Counted from the stretch's first letter, positions 16,537 through 26,030 are shown. The stretch is DNA of 64,000 nt from Gracilimonas mengyeensis (GCF_900182705.1 NZ_FXTP01000007.1:124001-188000); one strand, 5' to 3'. Translations and numbers: made by a program. Notes: a model not told the origin generated them from the sequence alone.

Positions 16537-17031
16537 CTAGATCTCGTTCCAGATCTCCACCAGTCCCCCGTTTTTTCCTACCACCGGATCGGTTTCTGGG
16601 ATGGGGACTTCAGCAATATTCTTGTCCGCTTGTGGACGCTCACCTGGTTTGCCGGTTTTTAAATCGTAACCACTGCCATTTGGATAAGCACCTACTACTC
16701 CGAAATCCGCACTACTCTGCAGGTTTTTGTGGCCCACACCTGCGGGGATGATGATGACGTCCCCGAATGCTACATCTACTATCTTTCCGTTCTCTCCTCC
16801 GAGTTGAAGGCGGGCAGTACCAGAATACACACCCAACACTTCATGAGCATTACTATGGTAGTGATGATAACTGAACACCCCATTTTTCCAGGCATTTGAC
16901 CATGAGTGTTGCCTGAAATGATCCATCAGACCCGAAGCACCTTTATTCAAAGCATCCCGATAAAGAAGTAACGGAAGCTTGTTGTTCGGAATGTTTCCGT
17001 CGTCATCAAAAAAATATTTCTCTGGCTGCAT
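16537..17031 (-). CDS. Cupin domain protein (YjlB-like)
   Basis: A 164-residue single-domain cupin. Motif 1 is HHYHSNAHEVLGVYSG and motif 2 is FGDVIIIPAGVGHK, giving the usual three-His/Glu metal site. The N-terminal PLLLYRDAL and C-terminal EVPIPETDPVVGKNGGL (P-x-P-x-x-D-P) match the YjlB family of cupins. It is cytosolic, without a signal peptide. It lies 68 bp downstream of the YbaK gene on the same strand, so the two may be cotranscribed. Enzymatic activity of this group is not established. Confidence 0.85.
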   Translation of the reverse strand: MQPEKYFFDDDGNIPNNKLPLLLYRDALNKGASGLMDHFRQHSWSNAWKNGVFSYHHYHSNAHEVLGVYSGTARLQLGGENGKIVDVAFGDVIIIPAGVGHKNLQSSADFGVVGAYPNGSGYDLKTGKPGERPQADKNIAEVPIPETDPVVGKNGGLVEIWNEI

Positions 17032-17099
17032 ACAATTTGTACAGTTTAGATAATGAAATATTTTTAATTGGTTTAACTGATTCTAAATTGCTCTAAAAG

Positions 17100-17570
17100 C
17101 TAAGCTGTTTTAACTCCTAAAGGAAAGACCTTCGGCTTTTCGAGCTCTTCAAAATCCGCATAACTCATTTTTACCAATTCTTTATGCGTGCCGGCATTAA
17201 AAGCAATCTCCTTGTCCTCGGCTAAGGCTTCGGATACCAAGGTATCCATATCGTATAAATTACCAAATGGCGGCATAGCTCCTACTTCGCAATCCGGAAA
17301 CATGGATTCGAATTCATCTTCGGTAGCCAACTTTACGGTTTCGGCATTTAACGCATCTTTTATAGCTTCGAATTCAACATCATGAGTGGAAGGCAATACT
17401 ACCATCTTAAAATCCCCGTCCACTTTAACGATAACCGTTTTAGCCATTTCCTTGCCCGGTATATGAGCGGAAGCAGCTACTTCCTGTGCCGTAAAAGCTT
17501 TGGAATGCTTGATAACTACGTATTTTTTGTCGTGCTGATCTAAGTAGTCTATTAATCTGTTAAGTGGCAT
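17100..17570 (-). CDS. YbaK/EbsC-type aminoacyl-tRNA deacylase
   Basis: A 156-residue protein of the YbaK/ProX editing family, which hydrolyses mischarged aminoacyl-tRNA in trans. Family features are KHSKAFTAQEVAASAHIPG (N-terminal helix), MAKTVIVKVDGDFKMVVLP with the conserved Lys, and CEVGAMPPFGNLY (the G-x-x-P-F-G substrate loop). The AFNAGTHKELVKMSYADF end is typical of the group that lacks a fused synthetase. Specificity (Cys-tRNA-Pro, Ala-tRNA-Pro or other) is not decidable. The ATG follows GGAGGAATT, a good SD. Confidence 0.9.
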   Translation of the reverse strand: MPLNRLIDYLDQHDKKYVVIKHSKAFTAQEVAASAHIPGKEMAKTVIVKVDGDFKMVVLPSTHDVEFEAIKDALNAETVKLATEDEFESMFPDCEVGAMPPFGNLYDMDTLVSEALAEDKEIAFNAGTHKELVKMSYADFEELEKPKVFPLGVKTA

Positions 17571-17803
17571 AATTCCTCCTGATTAATTGGTTAGACACTA
17601 TATAATATACTTTAAAATCAGGCGATTATACAGCTACAGGCTCTATTTATTTAGGCTTTAACTAATGAACTATTCATTTATAACAGGTAGTTATTTCTAT
17701 AAAAATATTCCAGAATACATTAATATTATTGGGATTTTTTCTGTAAGGTTTTATTATACTTACTAATAAGTATTACAGAGCAGGAACCATTTATTTACAG
17801 GTC

Positions 17804-19051
17804 ATGAAGATACCCGAACAACAAGAGAGCATCATGTTCACCTTTCGCAAACAGTCCATCCTTTTATGTTTGATTTTAGGGATCATGTGCTTCTTTCAAT
17901 CTCAAAGTCAGGCCCAGGTTGCCATTACTGCCGTTCCGTTTCTTCAGATTAATAATGATGCACGGAGTATGGGCATGGCCGGGGCTAATGTTGCCATGCG
18001 AGGAGCTCGCTCAGGAATCCATTTGAATCCAGCTGCTTTTGGAAAGCCTGGAAAAATAGAATTTACATCACAGTTAAATCTAAGTGGCAACGGTGATTTG
18101 TTTGGAACTCAGTGGCTACCTAAATATTGGAGTTCAAACTTGAACATTTATAGCCCTCAATTTATTGTCGGATTTAATAATTACTCAATTGCATACCAAT
18201 ACACTCATTTCGATCTGGGCAAACACTATAATGCAAATCCCACTAACCCTGAACCTAAGGATTCGTTTCAAAGTTACGAAAATGCTCATACACTATCCGC
18301 GGCTTACCACTTGAGTCCATATGTATCGGTGGGTATGGGTCTCAATTTCATTAGAAGCAGTTTGGGCAGTGGCACTGTCGTAAGTAGCTATAAAGTAAAG
18401 GATGCAACGCGGATATCCCTGGATTTGGGCGTATATGCCGATTATCCTATGCAACATAATTTTTTTCAATTAACTCCATCATTTGGCTGGTCCATCACCG
18501 ATATAGGCAGACCTGTTAAATATACAGCTAATGTTAACGGTGATCCCATGCCAATAATAATGAGAGGTGGTATAGGATTAGATATAGCCGTAATGGAAAA
18601 GAAGTATGGGCTTGAAGTATTACAAGTTAGTGGCTATTTAAGCCTTGATAAAATTATGGCACGTTCGGAACCCCACATAACACAAAATGGGGATACTACT
18701 CGTAAAGCTATGGGACCTATTGAAGCCCTTTTCAACTCCTGGGATTCATACAGCCTGTATACAGGATCAGAAACTGTAAGTGTACCCCTTAAAGATCAGC
18801 TTAGGCGACATAGTGGTTTAGAAATCACTTTATTGGAATACGTAAGTCTGCGTTTTGGACGATACTGGGAGCATGAGCACAATGGAAATCGCAAATATAA
18901 CACCTATGGATTTGGCATCAACCTAAAGTATCTTTCCATTGATTATTCCAAAATAAACACCGATGTACGCTATCATGCACTCGACCAAACTAGCTTCTTC
19001 CAATTCACAGCCAAAGTGCCATTTGATGATATTGAGCATTGGTTTAACTGA
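17804..19051 (+). CDS. PorV/PorQ-like outer-membrane beta-barrel protein
   Basis: A 415-residue outer-membrane protein. After the signal peptide (ends SQAQ) the mature start reads ITAVPFLQINNDARSMGMAG, followed by GIHLNPAAFG; D-A-R-x-x-G-x-A/G and NPA are the hallmark of PorV/PorQ/FadL-type barrels used in type IX-associated systems. The rest alternates strands with many aromatic termini, ending in FQFTAKVPF. No type IX genes are adjacent, so assignment to that pathway is inference. An alternative start at 17834 (MFTFRKQ) would give a more standard signal peptide. A terminator follows. Confidence 0.82.
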   Translation: MKIPEQQESIMFTFRKQSILLCLILGIMCFFQSQSQAQVAITAVPFLQINNDARSMGMAGANVAMRGARSGIHLNPAAFGKPGKIEFTSQLNLSGNGDLFGTQWLPKYWSSNLNIYSPQFIVGFNNYSIAYQYTHFDLGKHYNANPTNPEPKDSFQSYENAHTLSAAYHLSPYVSVGMGLNFIRSSLGSGTVVSSYKVKDATRISLDLGVYADYPMQHNFFQLTPSFGWSITDIGRPVKYTANVNGDPMPIIMRGGIGLDIAVMEKKYGLEVLQVSGYLSLDKIMARSEPHITQNGDTTRKAMGPIEALFNSWDSYSLYTGSETVSVPLKDQLRRHSGLEITLLEYVSLRFGRYWEHEHNGNRKYNTYGFGINLKYLSIDYSKINTDVRYHALDQTSFFQFTAKVPFDDIEHWFN

Positions 19052-19068
19052 GATGTAAATCTCAATGG

Positions 19069-19114
19069 CCCCTCCATCAAGCCTCACTTCAGCCTGATTT
19101 GAGGGGGAATTTTC
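19069..19114 (+). terminator. Terminator after PorV/PorQ-like gene
   Basis: CCCCTC / GAGGGG with an inner ATCA / TGAT pairing is followed by GAATTTTCTT. Confidence 0.6.
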
Positions 19115-19208
19115 TTCGACAGATTTTGCGACTCCTGGTATAAAAATAGTTCCCCATTATTGGAAATAATCATACTATTCAGCTTCTAAATTCAGGAGTT
19201 GTCTGCGT

Positions 19209-19907
19209 ATGTACACTATCGACTATCTTCTCAAAAATTCTAATCTGCCGGGACCTCGGGCTAACTTGGAGTTACTCAATAAATCCTCAAAAGAAACGGA
19301 TGATGTCCTAATCCAAGAATGCCTGGCTATGATAAAACCAGACACTGCCAATTCCCCGGAAGAGGTTGTTGGGATGTGTGGAGTTTTGGGATACGCAGAG
19401 ATCAATAAGGCTAACCCAATAGCTGCTCTGGATTATTTACGTCCTTATGCTTCCCATAAAAGCTGGCGAATCAGGGAAGCCGTAGCTATGGCTATACAGG
19501 TTCTTGCGAAAGAGAATATCCGGATGATACTAAGACATATTCGTTCCTGGGTCAATGACAATGGATATGAACAACGTGCTGTCATTGCCGGTTTTTGTGA
19601 ACCTGTAGTTTTGGTAGATGAAAGTCATAATCAAACCATTCTGAAAATAATCAGAGAGATTACCGAAAACCTGGATCACAATGACCGATTAAACGAGCCA
19701 GAAATAGCTCTGCGAAAAGCATTGGCTTATGGATGGAGTGTTTTCATTGTAGCGTCCCCTACTGCTGGAAAGAAACAGTTTGAAGCACTCTTCGACCTAA
19801 CTGGTAAGCACATCAAATGGATTATCAAACAAAACCTAAAAAAGAACCGCTTGCTAAAATTAGATCCCGAATGGGTTGAAAAATGTCAGTCCACGTTAAT
19901 CGACTAA
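19209..19907 (+). CDS. HEAT-repeat protein, unknown function
   Basis: A 232-residue all-helical protein without signal peptide or membrane segment. It has repeats typical of HEAT/ALK-like proteins: ASHKSWRIREAVAMAIQVLA (about 77-96), HIRSWVNDNGYEQRAVIAGF and an IKWIIKQNLKKNRLLKLDPEW end, which resembles the C-terminal pattern of AlkD-like HEAT proteins. No DNA-glycosylase catalytic Asp can be identified with confidence, so DNA repair is only one possibility. It stands alone between the PorV/PorQ-like gene and the convergent amidase. Confidence 0.72.
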   Translation: MYTIDYLLKNSNLPGPRANLELLNKSSKETDDVLIQECLAMIKPDTANSPEEVVGMCGVLGYAEINKANPIAALDYLRPYASHKSWRIREAVAMAIQVLAKENIRMILRHIRSWVNDNGYEQRAVIAGFCEPVVLVDESHNQTILKIIREITENLDHNDRLNEPEIALRKALAYGWSVFIVASPTAGKKQFEALFDLTGKHIKWIIKQNLKKNRLLKLDPEWVEKCQSTLID

Positions 19908-19993
19908 GCCTCTTCTTTTAACATAAAACCGCCCTTCAATCATTTAGCATCTACAGCAATAACAAATTCTTAAACCTGGAAAAGAGCTTCCAC

Positions 19994-20035
19994 CCTAACC
20001 ACTAAAACCTCATAACTAACACCTAAAACCTAAAG
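19994..20035. repeat. Heptanucleotide (M-CTAAMA-type) tandem repeat
   Basis: Six consecutive 7-mers: CCTAACC, ACTAAAA, CCTCATA, ACTAACA, CCTAAAA, CCTAAAG. Two units are shared with the tract at 724-764. The last unit overlaps the stop codon of the convergent amidase gene. Confidence 0.65.
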
Positions 20036-20836
20036 CACCCTGTGCCTCAATGAAGGCAATTTCTTCCTCACATCCTCCAAATAATCCAAATCAACTTCCG
20101 CAGTGATAACGCCCGGCATAATTCCGGCATCGGCCAGCACTTTACCCCAGGGATCAATAATCATAGCATGGCCAAAAGTTTTGCGGTATTCTCCGTGCGT
20201 ACCCGTTTGAGCGGGGGCAATCAGGTAGGCCGTATTCTCTATCGCCCGGGCCCGGAGTAATACTTCCCAATGGTCCGAACCTGTAGTTTGAGTGAAAGCT
20301 GATGGAACCGTTAGCAATTCGGCACCTGCCTCAGCTTGTTTGCGATACAATTCCGGGAAGCGAACATCATAACAAATAGAAAGGCCCATTTTGGGCAAGT
20401 CTGGGGTGCCTACAACCACCGGTTCCGGTTTACCCGCCTGCGTGTAATCCGATTCACCGTATTTCTCATCTTCCGAAAGGCTCACATCAAACAAATGCAT
20501 TTTATTATAGCTGGCGATGGTCTCTCCCTCCGGATTTACCATGATAGCATGATTGTACACTTTTCCATTTTCTGCTGGAACGGGATATCCGCCTGCTAAG
20601 ATATATACACCAAACTCCTGAGCCCATTCGGGAAGCTTCTCTTCAACTTGCCCCGATATTTCTGATGCCTGAGATACCATCGCCTCATCATCCCCGTAAA
20701 ACGCAAAATTTTCAGGTAAACCTACCAGCTTGGCTCCTTCTTCGGCGGCTTCTTTAATGAAATGATAAATTTGATCCAGGTTTTGATTCAGCTTTGGTTG
20801 GCTGTTGAGCTGAATGGCAGCAATGGTGGTTTTCAT
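20030..20836 (-). CDS. Carbon-nitrogen hydrolase (Nit1/Nit2-like amidase)
   Basis: A 268-residue nitrilase-superfamily amidase with the catalytic triad E42 (GLPENFAF), K112 (NKMHLFD) and C155 (GLSICYDVRFPE). The ICYDVRFPELYR signature and the MHLFDV segment place it with the Nit1/Nit2 group, which acts on deaminated glutathione or omega-amides of 2-oxo acids as a metabolite-repair enzyme. It is cytosolic and of full family length. Its 3' end runs into the heptamer tract. It is divergent from the M3 peptidase gene (164 bp gap). Confidence 0.92.
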   Translation of the reverse strand: MKTTIAAIQLNSQPKLNQNLDQIYHFIKEAAEEGAKLVGLPENFAFYGDDEAMVSQASEISGQVEEKLPEWAQEFGVYILAGGYPVPAENGKVYNHAIMVNPEGETIASYNKMHLFDVSLSEDEKYGESDYTQAGKPEPVVVGTPDLPKMGLSICYDVRFPELYRKQAEAGAELLTVPSAFTQTTGSDHWEVLLRARAIENTAYLIAPAQTGTHGEYRKTFGHAMIIDPWGKVLADAGIMPGVITAEVDLDYLEDVRKKLPSLRHRVL

Positions 20837-21000
20837 GGTGATGCTTTTATCTACAGTTCAATCTTAGTATAGTAATTACAGACATCAGGTGAGAAATCAC
20901 CTCAACACATTTCAAGTGTAAGAATAACTAAAAATTCATACGATTTTTATAATTCGGCCGTAAGCTTTTCTGATATCCCTTTTTCACCAACTGCCTCATT

Positions 21001-23127
21001 ATGAAAATTATTTTCTCCATTCCTCTCCTGATACTTGTTATCTTTGCGGGCCTCATTTCCTGTTCAAAATCAAATTCTACAATGACTGAAGCCCCATTCC
21101 AAAACCCCAGCTCTTTACCTTTCGAAGCTCCTGACTTTTCAACTATTGAAAACGAGCATTTTAAGCCGGCCTTTGAAGAAGGCATGAAAATTGAGCTTGA
21201 AGAAATTAAAGCCATCGCGGAGAACCCTGAAGCTCCTACATTTGAAAATACCATAGTTGCCCTTGAGAAAACCGGTCAATTATTAAACCGAGCTCAAAGT
21301 GTGTTTTATAACCTTACCTCTGCCCATATAAATGATACCCTGCAGCAGATACAAAGCGAAATGGCTCCGAAGTTTTCGGCTCATTTTGATAATATTCTCT
21401 TAAATAAGCAGCTGTTCCAACGTATTGAAACCTTACATGAGAAAAGAGAGGAACTGGGTTTAGATGGTCCTTCACGGAAACTGCTTGAAGACGCTTACCG
21501 GGATTTTGTCCGCGCAGGAGCCAAGCTTAATGAGAAGCAAAAAACTCGCATAAGGGAAATCAATGAACGTATCTCATCACTGACAACCGATTTCCAGGAA
21601 AAGCTGTTGGACATGAACAAAACCCGGGTTGTAGTACTGGATGATGAAGAAGAGCTGGCAGGACTAAGTGATGCACGGATTGCCGCAGCGAAGGAAGCTG
21701 CTGAAGAACGCGGAATGGAAGGCAAATACTTACTCACCATCAGCAATACCACCCGCGTACCGGTTCTTGCAAGCCTTGAAAACCGTTCTGTTAGACAAAG
21801 GTTATGGGAAGCATCAGCAAATCGTGGTGTGGGCGAAAATGGCGGCGTTGATACCCAACCCATCATCCTTGAACTGGTAAAACTGCGGGCCGAAAGAGCC
21901 AGGTTGCTTGGTTATGATTCCCATGCGGCTTATGTGTTGGAAGATCAAACAGCTCAAACTCCTGAAAGAGCGTTGGATATGCTTTCTGATCTCGTCGATC
22001 CGGTACTTAGAAATTCGGCCGCAGAGCAGGAAAAAATCACTCAAAAATTACATGAAGACGGCATTGACGGCGAATTAGAACCTTGGGATTGGGAATATTA
22101 TGCCGAGCAAGTGCGCAGCGAAGAGTATGACATCGATGAAACTGAAGTACGCGGATATTTCGAGCTGGACCGGGTACTGAAAGACGGTGTGTTTTACACC
22201 ATGAATAAATTATTTGGTATCACTTTTAAAGAGCGATATGATCTTCCTGTTTATCATCCAGATGTACGTGTATTTGATGTGCTTGATGAAGACGGTGAGC
22301 AAATAGGCCTATTTTATGGCGATTATTTTGCCCGGGATTCTAAACGCGGCGGTGCCTGGATGAGTTCTTTTGTAAGCCAGTCGCATCTGCTGGATAAAAA
22401 GCCGGTAATTGTAAATGTGCTGAACATCGACAAACCAGCCAAAGGCGAGCCTGCTCTAATCAGTTTTGACAACGTAACTACCCTATTTCACGAGATGGGA
22501 CATGGTGTGCATGGTTTATTGTCGGATGTAAAATATCCTTCCCAGTCCGGAACTTCTGTCCCCAGAGATTTTGTAGAATTCCCCTCCACTTTTGAAGAAG
22601 ACTGGGCCATTCAACCTGAAATCCTGCAAAACTACGCGATACATCATGAAACCGGCAAGCAAATTCCACAGGAGCTGCTCGATAAGGTGATAGCAGCCCA
22701 AACCTTTAATCAGGGTTTTGATACGCAGGAATACCTCGCAGCTGCCCTGCTTGATATGGAATGGCATCAACTTACCTTGGATGATATACCTACCGATGTG
22801 CAGGCTTTTGAAAAAACGGCCCTTGGCCGATACAATATGGACTCTGCTGTCATCCCTCCCCGTTATAAATCCCCTTATTTTGCGCACGTTTTTTCCGGAG
22901 GATATGCAGCTGGATATTACGCCTATATTTGGAGTGAAGTACTGGCCGCCGATGCCTTTGCCTTTATGAAAGCAAATGGTGGCGCTGTATTGGCAAATGG
23001 AAATGCCTACCGCGAGCACATTCTTAGCAAAGGCGGTAGCGAGGATCCAATGCAATTATACCGGAGATATCGAGGACAAGAGCCAGATGTGAAGCACCTC
23101 TTGCTTCGCAGGGGCTTGGATCAATAG
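21001..23127 (+). CDS. M3-family zinc metallopeptidase (peptidyl-dipeptidase Dcp-like), lipoprotein
   Basis: A 708-residue M3 peptidase that cleaves oligopeptides. The zinc site is H497-E-M-G-H501 in LFHEMGHGVHGLL, with the downstream EFPSTFEEDW Glu as third ligand, and the C-terminal SGGYAAGYYAYIWSEVLAADAF is typical of Dcp/OpdA. The N-terminus MKIIFSIPLLILVIFAGLISC has a lipobox (L-I-S-C, Cys21), so the enzyme is tethered in the periplasm or to the outer membrane. Length is normal for exported Dcp. The stop is followed by a hairpin whose T-run lies on the opposite strand. Confidence 0.92.
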   Translation: MKIIFSIPLLILVIFAGLISCSKSNSTMTEAPFQNPSSLPFEAPDFSTIENEHFKPAFEEGMKIELEEIKAIAENPEAPTFENTIVALEKTGQLLNRAQSVFYNLTSAHINDTLQQIQSEMAPKFSAHFDNILLNKQLFQRIETLHEKREELGLDGPSRKLLEDAYRDFVRAGAKLNEKQKTRIREINERISSLTTDFQEKLLDMNKTRVVVLDDEEELAGLSDARIAAAKEAAEERGMEGKYLLTISNTTRVPVLASLENRSVRQRLWEASANRGVGENGGVDTQPIILELVKLRAERARLLGYDSHAAYVLEDQTAQTPERALDMLSDLVDPVLRNSAAEQEKITQKLHEDGIDGELEPWDWEYYAEQVRSEEYDIDETEVRGYFELDRVLKDGVFYTMNKLFGITFKERYDLPVYHPDVRVFDVLDEDGEQIGLFYGDYFARDSKRGGAWMSSFVSQSHLLDKKPVIVNVLNIDKPAKGEPALISFDNVTTLFHEMGHGVHGLLSDVKYPSQSGTSVPRDFVEFPSTFEEDWAIQPEILQNYAIHHETGKQIPQELLDKVIAAQTFNQGFDTQEYLAAALLDMEWHQLTLDDIPTDVQAFEKTALGRYNMDSAVIPPRYKSPYFAHVFSGGYAAGYYAYIWSEVLAADAFAFMKANGGAVLANGNAYREHILSKGGSEDPMQLYRRYRGQEPDVKHLLLRRGLDQ

Positions 23128-23156
23128 AAGGATCATCAAATTCAAAATTTTAGCCC

Positions 23157-23191
23157 AAAAAAAGAGACCGTTCCTGTTCAGGGAACGGTCT
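23157..23191 (-). terminator. Terminator reading leftwards
   Basis: On the minus strand AGACCGTTCC / GGAACGGTCT is followed by a run of seven T. The plus side lacks a T-run. It lies 27 bp beyond the end of the minus-strand frame at 23219-23437. Confidence 0.75.
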
Positions 23192-23218
23192 ATGGTTAGG
23201 GTATGATAAAACCTGAGA

Positions 23219-23437
23219 TTACTCTTCTATAAAATAAGTTGCTTTGTTTGTTACGGAGAAAGGCCCTGCTGAAAAATCGAAAATGTTGCGGATAGAAAAT
23301 GCAGTTCGCTTTGGGCAGGGTGGTTTTGGAACTTCAACTCTACCCACAACATTTCAATATTCTGATCTATTTATAATTCTTACCATCATAACTGAAAGAA
23401 ATACCCGGAGTTCAAAGAATGATTTAACTCCGGGTGC
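23219..23437 (-). pseudogene. Minus-strand small coding frame broken by one in-frame TGA
   Basis: Reading leftwards, 27 codons (ending MMVRIINRSEY), one TGA (23354-23356), then 44 codons (beginning NVVGRVEVPKPPCPKRTAFS, ending NKATYFIEE) and a TAA form one frame. The sequence looks protein-like, and the minus-oriented terminator follows directly. This would fit a small gene with a nonsense change, or a 42-codon gene starting at GTG 23345-23347. I recognise no family. An overlapping 70-codon plus frame (23244-23456) is the competing reading. Confidence 0.3.
23403..23435. repeat. Hairpin in intergenic region
   Basis: ACCCGGAGTT / AACTCCGGGT, a 10-bp perfect stem with a 13-nt loop, at the start of the minus-strand frame described above. 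It lies in the 884-bp gap 23128-24011, which also holds the MITE at 23673. Confidence 0.6.
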
Positions 23438-23672
23438 TCATATTACTCCTTATTAATTTCTTTCTACCCCATTACCTAATTGCGTCATTCCGATAATTAG
23501 TGATTAACTTTGATGTTTTTGTTTAACCTAACACCAAAAATGTAGGAGAAGCAGGTCTTTCAATCATCCGAATAAGTGACAAATTTGTTCGGAATTCCTA
23601 CAAAAAGATCTGAATAAGTGTATTCAGGCACTTTTTCGTACAACCGCTCTATGCCATCCACTAATATTAATT

Positions 23673-23875
23673 AACGTGAGTTCGATATAAAACCGGTCAT
23701 TGCGAGGTATTCAGCGACCGAAGGGGAGCAAATACCGTGGCAATCTCCCGGATAATGCCTCTGAGCGTTGATAGGGAGATCGCTTCGTCGGTACGTATAA
23801 TATCTTATACATATAAATGGGCTCCTCGCGATGACAGGCCTGTTTTTTGTGTTATTCTTATGTCGAACTCACGTT
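23673..23875. mobile_element. MITE-like element with 18-bp terminal inverted repeats
   Basis: Left end AACGTGAGTTCGATATAA (23673-23690) and right end TTATGTCGAACTCACGTT (23858-23875) are inverted with one mismatch. The 203-bp body carries a nested palindrome of the widespread type CGGTCATTGCGAGG .. GCAATCTCCC .. GGGAGATCGC .. CTCGCGATGAC. No transposase is encoded; a 75-codon frame (23737-23964) crossing it is not a gene. A related element lies at 62171-62260. Confidence 0.75.
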
Positions 23876-24011
23876 TATTAGTTTTTCTTGAGGTGATGGA
23901 TCTTCAATTCACCGGGGTTTGGAGGAGTCAAAAAAAGTTCGCTTGCCTGTTTTTTGAAGAATAGATTCCGGCTAACACAGAACTTTAGATTGGAAATTTT
24001 ATCTGTTTCAT

Positions 24012-25829
24012 CTAAGCCCTTTGCGACATTTTTCTGTATTGATTGGGGGTCATTCCACTCACTTTATCAAAAGCCGAATAAAAAGTGGAACGGGAAGCAA
24101 AACCACTGTCTTCCATCACGGCTTCAAGGCTAAGATGATTTTTAGATTCGTCTTCCAGGGCTTTCATTGCATCCACCACCCGAAACTCATTGATGAAGTG
24201 ATTAAAAGACAATCCTGAATAATAGTTGATAGACTCCGATGCAGCTCTGGATGAAACACCGGCCTCCGCTGACAAATCAGCAAGGGTTAAATTAGGATCT
24301 TTATACAACTCCTTTTCATCCATTAAATCATTGATCTTGCTAAAAATCCAGCGTTCGGCCCTATCCGGTTTATCCTCAGTTTCTTGGGGATCATTTTCAG
24401 GAACCTCAGCCACTATATCCGCTGCATTTTCTTCTGCCGGCTTCGTAGAATTCTTCTCAACAGGAGCCTCTTCTGCAATTAAATCAGCTTCATTTGTCTT
24501 TTGATAAAAACGCTTATGCTGGGTAACTACTCGCTTGTTAACCTGGTACAGTTTCTTCAGTTTTTGATCGCGGTACCGGAAAAATATAAAGCCTCCTATA
24601 AGTACTATACCCAGAAACGAACTCAGGTAGATATAATTTCTGTTCTTGGTTCGCTCTTGCTGTAGCGCTATGGTTTGTTCTCTCATTTTGGCAAGATTTT
24701 CGCTCACCTTCAGCTGCAATTCAAGCTCATTGATTTCTGTTGTTTGCCGGGCGATATCCCTTTCCTCTCTGATCTTTTCATATTCCCTAAAGGTATCCAT
24801 CACCTCTTCAGCCTTACCCATTTGGGCATACGCCTCTAATCTGCTTTCATAAAGCTCCATGGGAAAACTGGAATAGGTTTCCTCAAACTGTGCAATGGTG
24901 GAATCGGCAACATCAAAATATTTAATAGCGGATTCAGGATTCTTTTCCAGCAGTTCAATACGTCCAAGCTGTATATTAAGCAATGCCCTTTGTACCGGTA
25001 CCTGGTAGGTAAAAGACTCTTCAATGGCTTCTTCGATGATGTCGCGCGCCTGCTGGTATTCCCCGGTGTCAATATAATTTATACTTTGGTTGTATTTGCT
25101 TTGCAGAATACTCCGGTGAATATCATGTTCTTCAAATATATCGATGGCATTTTGGGTCGCCTCTTTAGAATCTACGAACCGCCCCATGGCCTTATACACA
25201 ATCCCCAAATTTTGCTGAATAAGTCCTCGGGTATACCCCACAGATAGACCTTCTACCAAAGATTGAGCCGTCTTAAAGTTCTCGAGTGCTTGTTCATATT
25301 TATTTATAGAATGATATACTAAGCCAATATTAATATACATGTCAGCCATCTCTGCCGGATCGCCCCTCTCCTTTTCAACTTCAAGGGCTTTATGATAGTT
25401 ACGAAGTGCCTCGTCGTGCTCCTTCAATTTATCATGGCAAACTCCCAGGTTATTATAAATGCGTACCTGGAAATCCTGGCTATTTTGGGCAAAGCTGGTG
25501 GTAAGAGCTTCTTGATAACTCTCAATCGCCATATTGTAATAGTCTTTATAGATATACCCCACGCCTTCTAAATACTTTACGGTGGTGTATAATGAGTCAT
25601 CACCCTGAACTTCTGTCCGATTAAGTAACTGATCCGTTACAAAAAGCAAACTATCGGGATGGTTAGGTATAAACCCTTTGGCCCGCTCAATTAAAGAGGA
25701 AACAGATTCCGAAGTTTTCTCTTTATCAAATACCTGAACAGAGTCGTTAGCCTTGAGAGTTGACGTATTGACAATAAGTAATACACTTAGATAAAAAAAT
25801 AGCCCCATTTCCGCTGAATGTCCTAACAT
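24012..25829 (-). CDS. TPR-containing membrane regulator with AraC-type DNA-binding domain
   Basis: A 605-residue protein. An N-terminal hydrophobic segment (about 9-24) is followed by tandem TPRs (about 80-345; for example AIESYQEAL, ALRNYHKAL, ALENFKTAQ), a coiled segment, one membrane helix (about 398-417), a variable acidic linker and a C-terminal AraC-type HTH (about 505-603) with LSLEAVMEDSGFASRSTFYSAF and SGMTPNQYRK. This layout is the one-piece sensor-regulator common in Bacteroidota relatives, with TPRs outside and DNA binding inside. It is divergent from the RND efflux operon with 201 bp between, so that operon is its likeliest target. Confidence 0.9.
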   Translation of the reverse strand: MLGHSAEMGLFFYLSVLLIVNTSTLKANDSVQVFDKEKTSESVSSLIERAKGFIPNHPDSLLFVTDQLLNRTEVQGDDSLYTTVKYLEGVGYIYKDYYNMAIESYQEALTTSFAQNSQDFQVRIYNNLGVCHDKLKEHDEALRNYHKALEVEKERGDPAEMADMYINIGLVYHSINKYEQALENFKTAQSLVEGLSVGYTRGLIQQNLGIVYKAMGRFVDSKEATQNAIDIFEEHDIHRSILQSKYNQSINYIDTGEYQQARDIIEEAIEESFTYQVPVQRALLNIQLGRIELLEKNPESAIKYFDVADSTIAQFEETYSSFPMELYESRLEAYAQMGKAEEVMDTFREYEKIREERDIARQTTEINELELQLKVSENLAKMREQTIALQQERTKNRNYIYLSSFLGIVLIGGFIFFRYRDQKLKKLYQVNKRVVTQHKRFYQKTNEADLIAEEAPVEKNSTKPAEENAADIVAEVPENDPQETEDKPDRAERWIFSKINDLMDEKELYKDPNLTLADLSAEAGVSSRAASESINYYSGLSFNHFINEFRVVDAMKALEDESKNHLSLEAVMEDSGFASRSTFYSAFDKVSGMTPNQYRKMSQRA

Positions 25830-26030
25830 TGTAAATTTTGGATCGCTAAAATAATAGCTTGGCCTTTTAATATCTATACATTAATCAACAGTTTATTCTT
25901 TTTCTTTGCTCAAGAAATACAATGGTAAATATTGTAATGGAAGAAATTCTGTCTAATCAATCCGTAACAATTTTTTTATAGCAGCGTAGCCATCAACCGT
26001 TGTACAAAACTAAAAAACGGTTGAAACCTC

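Noticed and set aside
23244-23456. 70-codon plus frame MFVTEKGPAEKSKML...
   Set aside because: Competes with the minus frame ending in a terminator; no family features and no plus-oriented signals, so not listed as a gene.
23737-23964. 75-codon plus frame
   Set aside because: Runs through the palindromic interior and the right end of the MITE; a by-product of the repeat.
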